This document shows, in pieces, positions 52,704 to 60,670 of a stretch of DNA of 64,000 bases (the first letter of the stretch is position 1; every line of letters starts with the position of its first letter). Made by a program: the position numbers and the translations under genes. The notes under the pieces were generated by a model. That model did no database searches. It was not told the DNA's origin and saw nothing but the letters and a program-made list of their open reading frames with translations. The DNA is from Actinoallomurus sp963850195 (lineage in GTDB: Bacteria; Actinomycetota; Actinomycetes; Streptosporangiales; Streptosporangiaceae). The stretch is from the NCBI GenBank assembly GCA_963850195.1, contig CAWKKD010000005.1:1116001-1180000 (forward strand), in the 5' to 3' direction.

Positions 52704-53765
52704 GTGGCCGCGAGTCGAGTACGCAAGGAAATCGACGAAGCGCTCTATGCGTTCGTCGACAGCCAGCGCCCTGTCCTGGGCGCCGTCTCCGGTGAGCTGG
52801 CACCGCTCCTCACCGCCCTGGACTCCCTGCTCGCGGGCGGTAAACGGTTGCGCCCCGCCTTCTGTTACTGGGGTTGGCGCGGCGCGGGCGGCGACGACCG
52901 CCCGGAGATCTTCGTGGCCGCGGCGGCGCTGGAGTTGCTGCAGGCCAGCGCGCTGATCCACGACGACGTCATGGACGGCAGCGACACCCGTCGCGGGCAG
53001 CCCGCGGCACACCGGCGCTTCGAGGCCCTGCACGGGGACTCGGGCTGGCGCGGCTCGGCGGAGCAGTTCGGCGCCGGGGCCGCGATCCTGCTGGGCGACG
53101 TGTGCCTGACCTGGTGCGACGAGATGTTCCACGGCAGCGGTCTGCCGGCCGACGCCCTGCGGCGGGCCCAGCCCGTCTTCAACCTGATGCGCACCGAGGT
53201 GATGTGCGGCCAGTACCTCGACCTCGTGGGACAGGCCCAGGGTACGGGGCCGGACGGCGCCGCCATGGTCGAGTCCGCGCTGCGGATCGTCCGGTTCAAG
53301 AGCGCGAAGTACACGATCGAGCGGCCCCTGCAGCTCGGTGCCGCGCTGGCCGGATCCTCGGCGATGGACGAGCTGTCGGCGTACGGACTGCCGCTCGGCG
53401 CGGCGTTCCAGCTCCGCGACGACGTGCTGGGCGTCTTCGGCGACCCGGCGCAGACCGGCAAGCCGGCAGGCGATGATCTGCGCGAGGGTAAGCGCACCGT
53501 GCTGATCGCGCTGACCCTGGAGCGGGCGAGCGCCGCGCAGGCCGGGACCGTCGAGTCGCTCCTCGGCGACCCGGCGCTCGACGCCGACGGTGTCGAGCGG
53601 CTGCGCTCGATCATCGTGGACAGCGGGGCGCTGGCGGCCTGCGAGGCGATGATCGAGGGCTACGCCGACGAAGCCTCCGCGGCTCTGGCCGTCGCGCCGA
53701 TCACCGCCGAGGCGCGCGAGGCGCTCTCCGAACTCACCGTCGCCGCGACGGCACGCTCCGTCTGA
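52704..53765 (+). CDS. polyprenyl synthetase (short-chain trans-prenyl diphosphate synthase)
   Basis: The 353-residue protein has both Asp-rich motifs of trans-prenyl synthases: SALIHDDVMDGSDTRRGQPA (first motif DDxxD, about residues 88-92) and AAFQLRDDVLGVFGD (second motif DDxxG/D). The GGKRLRP and KSAKYTIERPLQLGAAL segments are present. It probably makes geranylgeranyl or farnesyl diphosphate; the exact chain length is not readable. It is transcribed divergently from metF with a 48-bp gap and resembles IdsA2-type genes that lie near Rv2175c and pknL in mycobacteria. Confidence 0.93.
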   Translation: MAASRVRKEIDEALYAFVDSQRPVLGAVSGELAPLLTALDSLLAGGKRLRPAFCYWGWRGAGGDDRPEIFVAAAALELLQASALIHDDVMDGSDTRRGQPAAHRRFEALHGDSGWRGSAEQFGAGAAILLGDVCLTWCDEMFHGSGLPADALRRAQPVFNLMRTEVMCGQYLDLVGQAQGTGPDGAAMVESALRIVRFKSAKYTIERPLQLGAALAGSSAMDELSAYGLPLGAAFQLRDDVLGVFGDPAQTGKPAGDDLREGKRTVLIALTLERASAAQAGTVESLLGDPALDADGVERLRSIIVDSGALAACEAMIEGYADEASAALAVAPITAEAREALSELTVAATARSV

Positions 53766-53845
53766 CCCGGTCGCGAGGATCCCGGTTCGCCGGACAACGC
53801 GATCATGCGCGGTTAAGAATGAGGCATGACCGACCAAATGTCCGC

Positions 53846-54028
53846 ATGAAGCTCGACAGCGGAGAACAGCGGGTCGTCGCGGCGCAACCGGCCCGCAGGC
53901 CGAAGACGCCACGGCCGGCCACAACGGCGCACCGGCCCCGGCGCATCAACCGGCGGCAGGCCATCGCGCTGGCGCTGGTGATCGCGGCCGGGTTCCTGCT
54001 CGGCCTCGGCCTGCCGATCCACGGCTGA
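53846..54028 (+). CDS. small basic single-pass membrane protein
   Basis: The 60-residue frame has a basic N-terminal half (ARRPKTPRPATTAHRPRRIN) and a C-terminal hydrophobic helix (AIALALVIAAGFLLGLGLPI). This tail-anchored layout suggests a small membrane protein. It follows the prenyl synthase on the same strand by 80 bp. An ATG nine codons earlier (53819) is an alternative start. Unknown function. Confidence 0.45.
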   Translation: MKLDSGEQRVVAAQPARRPKTPRPATTAHRPRRINRRQAIALALVIAAGFLLGLGLPIHG

Positions 54029-54033
54029 CCGAC

Positions 54034-54216
54034 TCACCAGTGCGGCGGGCGATCCTCCAGCAGGCGCGTGTCCTCATCCGTCTCACGCCACCCGCCCCAG
54101 CCCACGTCGGACTCGTCGCGTGTCTGGTCCGGGAGTACGTCCAGCTCGTCGTCGCCAGAGAGGTCGACGGGGCGCTCGTCGTCCGGGTTGCCGATCACAG
54201 CGTCATTGTCCCGCAT
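54034..54216 (-). CDS. small acidic protein of unknown function
   Basis: The 60-residue product is strongly acidic (NPDDERPVDLSGDDELDVLP, then TRDESDVGWGGWRETDEDTR) and ends in LLEDRPPHW, a tail I recall as conserved among short actinomycete proteins. The ATG at 54216 has GGGAGACC upstream. It lies 34 bp downstream of thiE on the same strand and could be part of the thiE transcript. Confidence 0.65.
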   Translation of the reverse strand: MRDNDAVIGNPDDERPVDLSGDDELDVLPDQTRDESDVGWGGWRETDEDTRLLEDRPPHW

Positions 54217-54250
54217 CACCAGGTCTCCCTCACGTGAACCCGCGATGAAC

Positions 54251-54922
54251 TCATGCGTCGCGTAGCCGCCGGCCGAGGCCCGTGGCCGCTTCGCGTGGGT
54301 CGCCCGCCTCGGTGATCGCGCGGACGACGACGACCCGGCCGGCGCCCGTGGCCAGCACCTCATCGAGGTTGCCGGCGTCGATCCCGCCGATCGCGAACCA
54401 CGGACGGGCGAACCGCTGCCCCGCGACGTACTCCAGCAGCCCGAGGCCCGGCGCGGGACGGCCCGGTTTCGTCGGCGTCGGCCACGTCGGCCCGGCGCAG
54501 AAGTAGTCGATACCGGGCTCGACGGCCGCTGCCTCGGCCTCCTTCTCGGAGTGCGTGGAGCGGCCGAGGAGCATGTCCGGGCCGACGATCCGGCGCGCCG
54601 CGCCCACGGGCAGGTCGTCCTGCCCGAGGTGCAGGATGTCGGGCCGTACGGCGTGCGCGACGTCGGCCCGGTCGTTGACCGCGAGCAGCGCGCCGTGCCG
54701 GTCGCAGGCCGCGCGGAAGACCGAGAGGTACTCGATCTCCTGGCGTGCCTCCAGACCCTTCTGCCGGAGCTGCACGATGTCGACTCCGCCCGCGAGGGCC
54801 TCGTCGAGGAAGCGCTCCAGGTCGCCCTGTGACTCCCGCGCGTCCGTGCAGAGATAGAGCCGCGCCCGGTCGAGCCTGGCCCGCAGTGCGACGGCGCGCT
54901 CAGAGGGCAAGTGTCCGGACAC
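54251..54922 (-). CDS. thiE: thiamine phosphate synthase
   Basis: ThiE couples the pyrimidine and thiazole moieties of thiamine. The 223-residue TIM barrel shows LYLCTDARESQGDLERFL, GVDIVQLRQKGLEARQEIEY (QLR motif), LLAVNDRADVAHAV, ILHLGQDDLPVGAARR, GRSTHSEKEAEAA, FCAGPTWPTPTKPG and WFAIGGIDAGNLDEVL. All are standard ThiE motifs. Its GTG start is 54 bp from the Rv2175c homologue. The thiazole genes thiO, thiS and thiG lie 3.5 kb away on the other strand. Confidence 0.95.
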   Translation of the reverse strand: MSGHLPSERAVALRARLDRARLYLCTDARESQGDLERFLDEALAGGVDIVQLRQKGLEARQEIEYLSVFRAACDRHGALLAVNDRADVAHAVRPDILHLGQDDLPVGAARRIVGPDMLLGRSTHSEKEAEAAAVEPGIDYFCAGPTWPTPTKPGRPAPGLGLLEYVAGQRFARPWFAIGGIDAGNLDEVLATGAGRVVVVRAITEAGDPREAATGLGRRLRDA

Positions 54923-54976
54923 GGCGGCACCTTCCGTTTCGTCGGGTACGACGGTCGGCGAAAGGCCCGCCGAGCC

Positions 54977-55354
54977 TCAAAGAGCGAGCGCCTGGGCGCG
55001 CCGGTTGATCTCCTTCATCCGGTTTTCGACGAGCGCCTGCACGGGCGTACCGGGCAGCGAGTCGTCGGCGGTGAAGAGCCATCGCAGCGCCTCGGCGCGG
55101 TCGAACCCCGCGTCGTCGAGCACGGTGAGCGTGCCGTGCAGGCCCTTGAGCGGATGGCCGTCCTGGACGAAGGCGGCGGGGATGAAGACCCCTCCGGTCC
55201 GCTGGACACCCATGAGCCTGTTGTCACGGAGGAGCTGTTTGACGCGCTTGAGGTCAAGGCCGAGACTCTCGGCCGCCTCGGGGAGGGTGAGCCACTCGCC
55301 CACCAGTGCGTCGGTCTGTCGATCGATCTCGATTTCGGCAACGGTGTGCGTCAC
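54977..55354 (-). CDS. Rv2175c family DNA-binding protein
   Basis: The 125-residue protein matches Rv2175c: a winged-helix N domain (DALVGEWLTLPEAAESLGLD, then LKRVKQLLRDNRLMGVQ) and the C-terminal domain with TGGVFIPAAFVQDGHPLKGL, LHGTLTVLDDAGFDRAEALR and WLFTADDSLPGTPVQAL. In mycobacteria Rv2175c is phosphorylated at an N-terminal Thr by PknL; a Thr-containing N terminus (MTHTVAEIEIDRQTD) is present here, and pknL lies 5.3 kb downstream on the other strand. Confidence 0.93.
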   Translation of the reverse strand: MTHTVAEIEIDRQTDALVGEWLTLPEAAESLGLDLKRVKQLLRDNRLMGVQRTGGVFIPAAFVQDGHPLKGLHGTLTVLDDAGFDRAEALRWLFTADDSLPGTPVQALVENRMKEINRRAQALAL

Positions 55355-55392
55355 GCAAGCCTGCTTACCATCTTCGGCACCTTCTGAAACCC

Positions 55393-56562
55393 TCAGCGGA
55401 GTACGGCTTCTCTTACCGGAACACCGGGATCGGCGAGCCGCCCCGCGTCGACCTGCGCGTCACCGGCGATGACGCGTCGCGCCTGGACCAGGTCGCGCGG
55501 CCGGTCGACCGTCACGATGGCGACGAGGCGGCTGCCGGACAGCCAGCAGACGGCCCAGCCGCCCGTGTCCGGATCACCGCGTTCGATCATCGTGTCGGCG
55601 ACCGGGTGATGGCCTGCGTACTGCACCATCCGCCCGAACTGCTCAGACCAGAAATAGGGTACGGCGTCGTACGCGCGGTCGGCGCCGAGCAGGTTGTCGG
55701 CGACCACGTCAGGGGCGTTGAGCGCGGTGTCCCAGTGCTCGACGCGCAGCCGCCGGCCGAAGCGCGGCGACCACCACGCGGCGCAGTCGCCCACGGCCAG
55801 CACGCCCGGCCTTCCGGTGCGCAGGCACTCGTCCACGACCACGCCGTCGTCGAGCGTGAGGCCCGAGCCCTCCAGCCACTCCGTCGACGGGCGCACCCCG
55901 ACACCGGTCACCACCGCGTCGGCCTCGATGGAACCGCCGCCGGCCAGGTCGAGACCGCCACGCTCGACGGAGGCGACCTTGATGCCGTGCCTCAGCTCGA
56001 CGCCGGCCTCGGCGTACCAGCGCGCGGTCCTGGCCCCGACCTCGGAGCCGATGGCGCCCGCGAGCGGTGCGTCCGCCGCCTCGACGACGGTGACCCGGCA
56101 GCCCGCCGCCGCGGCGGCCGTGGCCACCTCGGCGCCGATCCAGCCCGCACCCACGATCGCCAGCCTGGCGCCGGGGCGCAGCTCGGCGCGGAGCGCACGC
56201 GCGTCGTCGATGGTCCGCAGGACGTGCTGCGGACCATCGCCGGGCAGCCTGATCGGCGCGGCGCCGGTCGCGATCACGAGGCCGTCGAAGGCGATCGGTC
56301 CCGCCGTGGTCTCCAGCGCCTCGCCCAGGCCCGTCACACGCTCGCCGAGCATCAGCTCGCAGCCGAGCGCCTCCCAGTCGGCCTCGACCGTCGTGTCGTC
56401 GGTCGCGCCGCGCAGGACCGCCTTGGACAGCGGCGGCCGGTCGTACGGGCGGTGCCTCTCGGCGGACACGAGCGTGAGGCGGCCCTCGTGGCCCCGCGCC
56501 CGAAGCGACTCGGCCGTACGCAGCCCGGCGAGCCCGCCACCCGCGATGAGCACATGTTCCAT
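55393..56562 (-). CDS. FAD-dependent oxidoreductase, ferredoxin reductase-like
   Basis: The 389-residue flavoprotein has an FAD Rossmann motif (EHVLIAGGGLAGLRTAESLR), a PYDRPPLSK segment, a second NAD-binding fold with LAIVGAGWIGAEVATAAAAA, and VLAVGDCAAWWSP for the flavin. The C-terminal domain has VEHWDTALNAPDVVADNLLG. It belongs to the ferredoxin/rubredoxin reductase-like group often paired with P450s or dioxygenases. No ferredoxin is adjacent; the P450 at 26 kb is too distant to assign as a partner. The stop is 38 bp from the Rv2175c gene. Confidence 0.9.
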   Translation of the reverse strand: MEHVLIAGGGLAGLRTAESLRARGHEGRLTLVSAERHRPYDRPPLSKAVLRGATDDTTVEADWEALGCELMLGERVTGLGEALETTAGPIAFDGLVIATGAAPIRLPGDGPQHVLRTIDDARALRAELRPGARLAIVGAGWIGAEVATAAAAAGCRVTVVEAADAPLAGAIGSEVGARTARWYAEAGVELRHGIKVASVERGGLDLAGGGSIEADAVVTGVGVRPSTEWLEGSGLTLDDGVVVDECLRTGRPGVLAVGDCAAWWSPRFGRRLRVEHWDTALNAPDVVADNLLGADRAYDAVPYFWSEQFGRMVQYAGHHPVADTMIERGDPDTGGWAVCWLSGSRLVAIVTVDRPRDLVQARRVIAGDAQVDAGRLADPGVPVREAVLR

Positions 56563-56585
56563 GCCCGCGATCCTAGGCAGGGAGG

Positions 56586-57590
56586 TCAGTGGAACAGCGC
56601 GGAGTATCCGTTCAGCGCCGGCTGTCCGCCGAGATGGGCGTACAGGACGTTCGAACCGGCCTCGATCTCGTGGTTCGCCGTGAGGTCGACCATCCCGGCC
56701 ATCGACTTGCCCTCGTACACCGGGTCGGTGATCATCGCCTCGAGCCGGGCGGACAGGCGCATCGCCTCGATCGTCCGCTCGTCGGGGATCCCGTACGTGC
56801 CGGCGTGGTAGCGCTCGTCGAGCACGATCGCGGCGTCGTCGGCCTCCGCGCCGATCAGCTCCGCCGTGCCGTGGGCGATCCGCGCGATCTGGGCCCGCGT
56901 CTCCCCCGGCCTCGCGGAGGCGTCGATGCCGATGATCCGCCGGTCCTGGCCCGCGAAGCCCGCGACCATGCCCGCCTGGGTGCTGCCGGTGACCGAGCAG
57001 ACGATGATCGTGTCGAAGAACACGCCGAGCTCGCGCTCCTGCCGCTCGACCTCGCGCGCCCAGTTCGCGAAGCCGAGGCCGCCGAGCCGGTGGTCCGAGG
57101 CGCCGGCCGGGATCGCGTACGGCCGCCCGCCGCGCGCACGTACGTCCTCGAGCGCACGCTGCCAGCTCTCCTTGACGTCGATGCCGAACCCGGCGTCGAC
57201 GAGGCGTACCTCGGCGCCGATCAGCCGCGACAGCAGGATGTTGCCGACACGGTCGTAGACGGCGTCCGGCCAGTCGACCCAGCTCTCCTGCACGAGGACG
57301 CAGCCGAGCCCGAGCCGCGCGGCGACCGCGGCCACCTGCCGGGTGTGGTTGGACTGCACCCCGCCGATCGAGACGAGCGTGTCGCAGCCCTGCGCGAGCG
57401 CGTCGGCGGCGAGGTATTCGAGCTTGCGCGTCTTGTTACCGCCGAAGGCGAGCCCGGAGTTGCAGTCCTCGCGCTTGGCCCACAGGCGTACGGCCCCGCC
57501 GAGGTGGGCGGTGAGGCGGTCCAGCGGATGGATCGGCGAGGGCCCGAACAGCAGCCGCTCGCGCGGGAAGTCCTCAAGGGTGGTCATCAC
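56586..57590 (-). CDS. acdS: 1-aminocyclopropane-1-carboxylate deaminase
   Basis: The 334-residue fold-type II PLP enzyme has the PLP Lys in LAFGGNKTRKLEYLAADAL (K53), the SIGGVQSNHTRQVAAVAA segment, and near the C terminus TDPVYEGKSMAGMVDL (Tyr-Glu) and YAHLGGQPALNGYSALF. The Tyr-Glu and the Leu of HLGG match the residues that separate true ACC deaminases from D-cysteine desulfhydrases. ACC is the plant ethylene precursor, so plant association is possible. Its ATG overlaps the GntR stop codon (ATGA), so both are in one unit. Confidence 0.85.
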   Translation of the reverse strand: MMTTLEDFPRERLLFGPSPIHPLDRLTAHLGGAVRLWAKREDCNSGLAFGGNKTRKLEYLAADALAQGCDTLVSIGGVQSNHTRQVAAVAARLGLGCVLVQESWVDWPDAVYDRVGNILLSRLIGAEVRLVDAGFGIDVKESWQRALEDVRARGGRPYAIPAGASDHRLGGLGFANWAREVERQERELGVFFDTIIVCSVTGSTQAGMVAGFAGQDRRIIGIDASARPGETRAQIARIAHGTAELIGAEADDAAIVLDERYHAGTYGIPDERTIEAMRLSARLEAMITDPVYEGKSMAGMVDLTANHEIEAGSNVLYAHLGGQPALNGYSALFH

Positions 57591-58243
57591 GTCTCCCGGG
57601 GATCGTCGAGGAGGTCGCCGAGCGTGGCCCAGATCTCGGCGGTGACCGACACGGCCGCGGCGGTGTCGGCGGCCGCGCAGGCGCCGATCAGCCGGTCGTG
57701 CAGGGCGATGGAGCGCCGTCCCGGCAGGGAGCCGAACCGCAGCCGCTCCAGCCGCCGGATCAGCGGCAGGTAGCGCTCGATGGTGGCGGCGACGGCCCGG
57801 TTACCTGCCGCGGCGACGGGCACGCCGTGCAGGTCGTCGTCGGCGGCGAGGGCGGCGTTCAGGTCGCCGCGGTCGAGCGCCTCGGCGAACCTCGCGTTGG
57901 CCTCGCGCATCGCGGTGAGATGCCGCTCGGTCAGCACCGGCACGGCGGTGCGCACCGCGAGCTCGTGCATGGCGCGGACCACCACGTACGCGTCGCGCAC
58001 GTCGTCGACCACGAGCGGCGTGACGCGCGTGTAGGCGTGCGGCTTGCTCTCGACCAGGCCCTCTTCGGTGAGACGGGCCAGCGCCTCGCGTACGGGAGTG
58101 CGGGAGAGCCCGGCGCGCTCGGCCAGCTCGGCGTCGCGGATGGTCTCGCCGGGGGCGAGCTCGCCGTCGATGATGGCGTCGCGGAGCATGCGGTACGCCT
58201 GGTCGCGCAGGAGCGACCGGTCGACCCGGCCGAGCTGAGGCAT
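57587..58243 (-). CDS. GntR family transcriptional regulator, FCD domain
   Basis: The 218-residue regulator has a GntR winged helix (QAYRMLRDAIIDGELAPGET, then IRDAELAERAGLSRTPVREAL) and a FadR-like C-terminal domain with VVRAMHELAVRTAVP, LTAMREANARFAEAL and DDDLHGVPVAAAGN. It is followed directly by acdS (4-bp overlap) and should control it in response to an amino acid-like ligand. The ATG at 58243 is inside an operator-like palindrome, and no Shine-Dalgarno sequence is present, suggesting a leaderless transcript. Confidence 0.9.
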   Translation of the reverse strand: MPQLGRVDRSLLRDQAYRMLRDAIIDGELAPGETIRDAELAERAGLSRTPVREALARLTEEGLVESKPHAYTRVTPLVVDDVRDAYVVVRAMHELAVRTAVPVLTERHLTAMREANARFAEALDRGDLNAALAADDDLHGVPVAAAGNRAVAATIERYLPLIRRLERLRFGSLPGRRSIALHDRLIGACAAADTAAAVSVTAEIWATLGDLLDDPRET

Positions 58244-58279
58244 GCAATATATTACATATCTGTTTCCCCGAGCCGTCAA
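58243..58279 (-). promoter_or_regulatory. GntR operator and leaderless promoter
   Basis: TGCAATATATTACA at 58243-58256 is a 14-bp near-perfect palindrome in otherwise GC-rich DNA. It abuts the GntR start codon. On the minus strand TTGACG (58279-58274) and TAATAT (58254-58249) form a promoter with a long 19-bp spacer whose start point would fall at or next to the ATG. Binding of the regulator here would block its own promoter and acdS. Confidence 0.55.
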
Positions 58280-58326
58280 CGATCCCCTGATCACCAAGGG
58301 CTCGCGACGACGTAGGCTGGGGGCGG

Positions 58327-58441
58327 AAGCGCGGGAGTCCGGCGATCCGGGCTGAGAGGGTGGCATGGGGCCGCCGACCGCAAGAGCCCGTCCGTGAGGG
58401 CGGGCTCTGGACCTGATCCGGATCATGCCGGCGAAGGGAGC
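58327..58441 (+). ncRNA. TPP riboswitch (THI element)
   Basis: Conserved THI blocks are present: GCGCGGGAGTCC, GGGCTGAGAGGGT, and ACCTGATCCGGATCATGCCG followed by GCGAAGGGAG. A variable stem with GAGCCCG and CGGGCTC lies between them. The final GGGAG is also the thiO ribosome-binding site (9 bp before its GTG), so TPP binding would hide it and block translation of thiO-thiS-thiG. Confidence 0.96.
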
Positions 58442-58448
58442 ACCTGAA

Positions 58449-59564
58449 GTGGACGTGATCATCGTGGGCGGCGGTGTGATCGGCCTCGCGACGGCCTGGC
58501 GGTCCCTGGACCGCGGCCTCGGCGTCACCGTCATCGACCCCGCACCGGCGAGCGCCGCCTCACGCGTCGCCGCCGGGATGCTCACCCCCGTGAGCGAGCT
58601 GACCTACGGCGAAGAGGAGCTGCTGCGCCTCGGCCTCGCCTCACGCGACCGCTACGGGTCGTTCGTGGCCGAGCTCGAGGAGGTCGCGGGACGGGAGACC
58701 GGCTACCGCGACGACGGCACGCTGCAGGTGGCGCTGGACGCCGACGACCTCGCCGTCCTCGACGACCTGCGGCGGTTCCAGGACTCCCTGGGCATCGCCA
58801 CCGAGGCGCTGACCGGCCGCGAGTGCCGCAGGCGTGAGCCGATGCTGGCGCCGTACGTGCGCGGAGGTCTCTTCGCGCCGCACGACGCGTCGATCGACCC
58901 GCGACGGCTCACGGCCGCGCTCCTCATCGCGGTCGAGCGGCTCGGCGGCACGGTCGTACGCGAGCGGGCGACCGAGATCGTGACGGAGTCCGGCCGCGCC
59001 GCGGGCGTACGCCTCACCGGCGGCCGGGAGCTGCGCGCCGACCGGGTCGTGCTCGCCGCGGGCCCGTGGAGCCAGGACCTGAAGGGCATCCCGCCGGAGG
59101 CGCTGCCGCCGGTACGCCCGGTCAAGGGCCAGGTCGTACGGCTGCGCGCCACGACGCCGTTCCTGAACCACTGCGTCCGCGGCCTCGTACGCGGCTCGTC
59201 GGTCTACCTCGTGCCGCGGGCGGACGGGGAGGTCGTGGTCGGCGCCACGCAGGAGGAGCTGGGCTTCGATACGACGGTGACCGCCGGCGGGCTGTGGGAG
59301 CTGCTGCGCGACGCGCGCGAGCTGCTGCCGGGCGTGACCGAGCTGGCCTTCATGGAGGTCTCCGCGGGCCTGCGCCCCGGCTCTCCGGACAACGCCCCGA
59401 TCATCGGGCCGTCCGTGGTGCCGGACCTGCTGCTGGCCACCGGGCACTTCCGCAACGGCGTACTGCTCACGCCGGTGACCGCCGACGCGATGGCCGAGCT
59501 CCTGGTGACCGGCGAGGCGCCCGAGGTCATCCGGCCGTTCTCGCCGCGGCGGTTCGCCGCGTGA
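58449..59564 (+). CDS. thiO: glycine oxidase ThiO
   Basis: ThiO oxidises glycine to the imine used for the thiazole ring of thiamine. The 371-residue flavoprotein has DVIIVGGGVIGLATAWR at the N terminus, SRVAAGMLTPVSEL with the family MLTP motif, VVLAAGPWSQDL, and a C terminus with RPGSPDNAPIIGPSVVPDLL and TGHFRNGVLLTPVTA. The GTG at 58449 is chosen because it gives the conserved VDVIIVGGG start and the correct spacing from GGGAG in the riboswitch. Confidence 0.95.
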   Translation: MDVIIVGGGVIGLATAWRSLDRGLGVTVIDPAPASAASRVAAGMLTPVSELTYGEEELLRLGLASRDRYGSFVAELEEVAGRETGYRDDGTLQVALDADDLAVLDDLRRFQDSLGIATEALTGRECRRREPMLAPYVRGGLFAPHDASIDPRRLTAALLIAVERLGGTVVRERATEIVTESGRAAGVRLTGGRELRADRVVLAAGPWSQDLKGIPPEALPPVRPVKGQVVRLRATTPFLNHCVRGLVRGSSVYLVPRADGEVVVGATQEELGFDTTVTAGGLWELLRDARELLPGVTELAFMEVSAGLRPGSPDNAPIIGPSVVPDLLLATGHFRNGVLLTPVTADAMAELLVTGEAPEVIRPFSPRRFAA

Positions 59565-59583
59565 CCCGAAGGAGACGGTGCCC

Positions 59584-59784
59584 GTGAAGATCACTGTGAA
59601 CGGCGTCGAGCGGGAGGCCGATGACGGCTCCTCGGTGGCGGGTGTGGTGGCCACCGTCAGCGGACGCGCGTCGGGCATCGCGGTGGCCCTGAACGACGAG
59701 GTCGTGCCGCGTACCGACTGGAAGACCACGATCGTACGGGAGGCGGATCGCATCGAGGTGCTGACCGCCGTCCAGGGAGGCTGA
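59584..59784 (+). CDS. thiS: sulfur carrier protein ThiS
   Basis: ThiS is the ubiquitin-like protein whose C-terminal Gly-Gly carries sulfur as thiocarboxylate. The 66-residue protein begins MKITVNGVEREADDGSSV, has GIAVALNDEVVPRTDW in the middle and ends in LTAVQGG. The GTG at 59584 is preferred because AAGGAG lies 9 bp upstream; a GTG two codons earlier would leave only 3 bp. Confidence 0.94.
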   Translation: MKITVNGVEREADDGSSVAGVVATVSGRASGIAVALNDEVVPRTDWKTTIVREADRIEVLTAVQGG

Positions 59785-59790
59785 CCCCCA

Positions 59791-60588
<798 letters not shown>

Positions 60589-60670
60589 AGGTCTCGATCG
60601 CATCAAGGATCGATGCATTCCTCCACAGGGTAGGCAAGCACGGCCATAAATCCCGAATACACTCCTCCTG

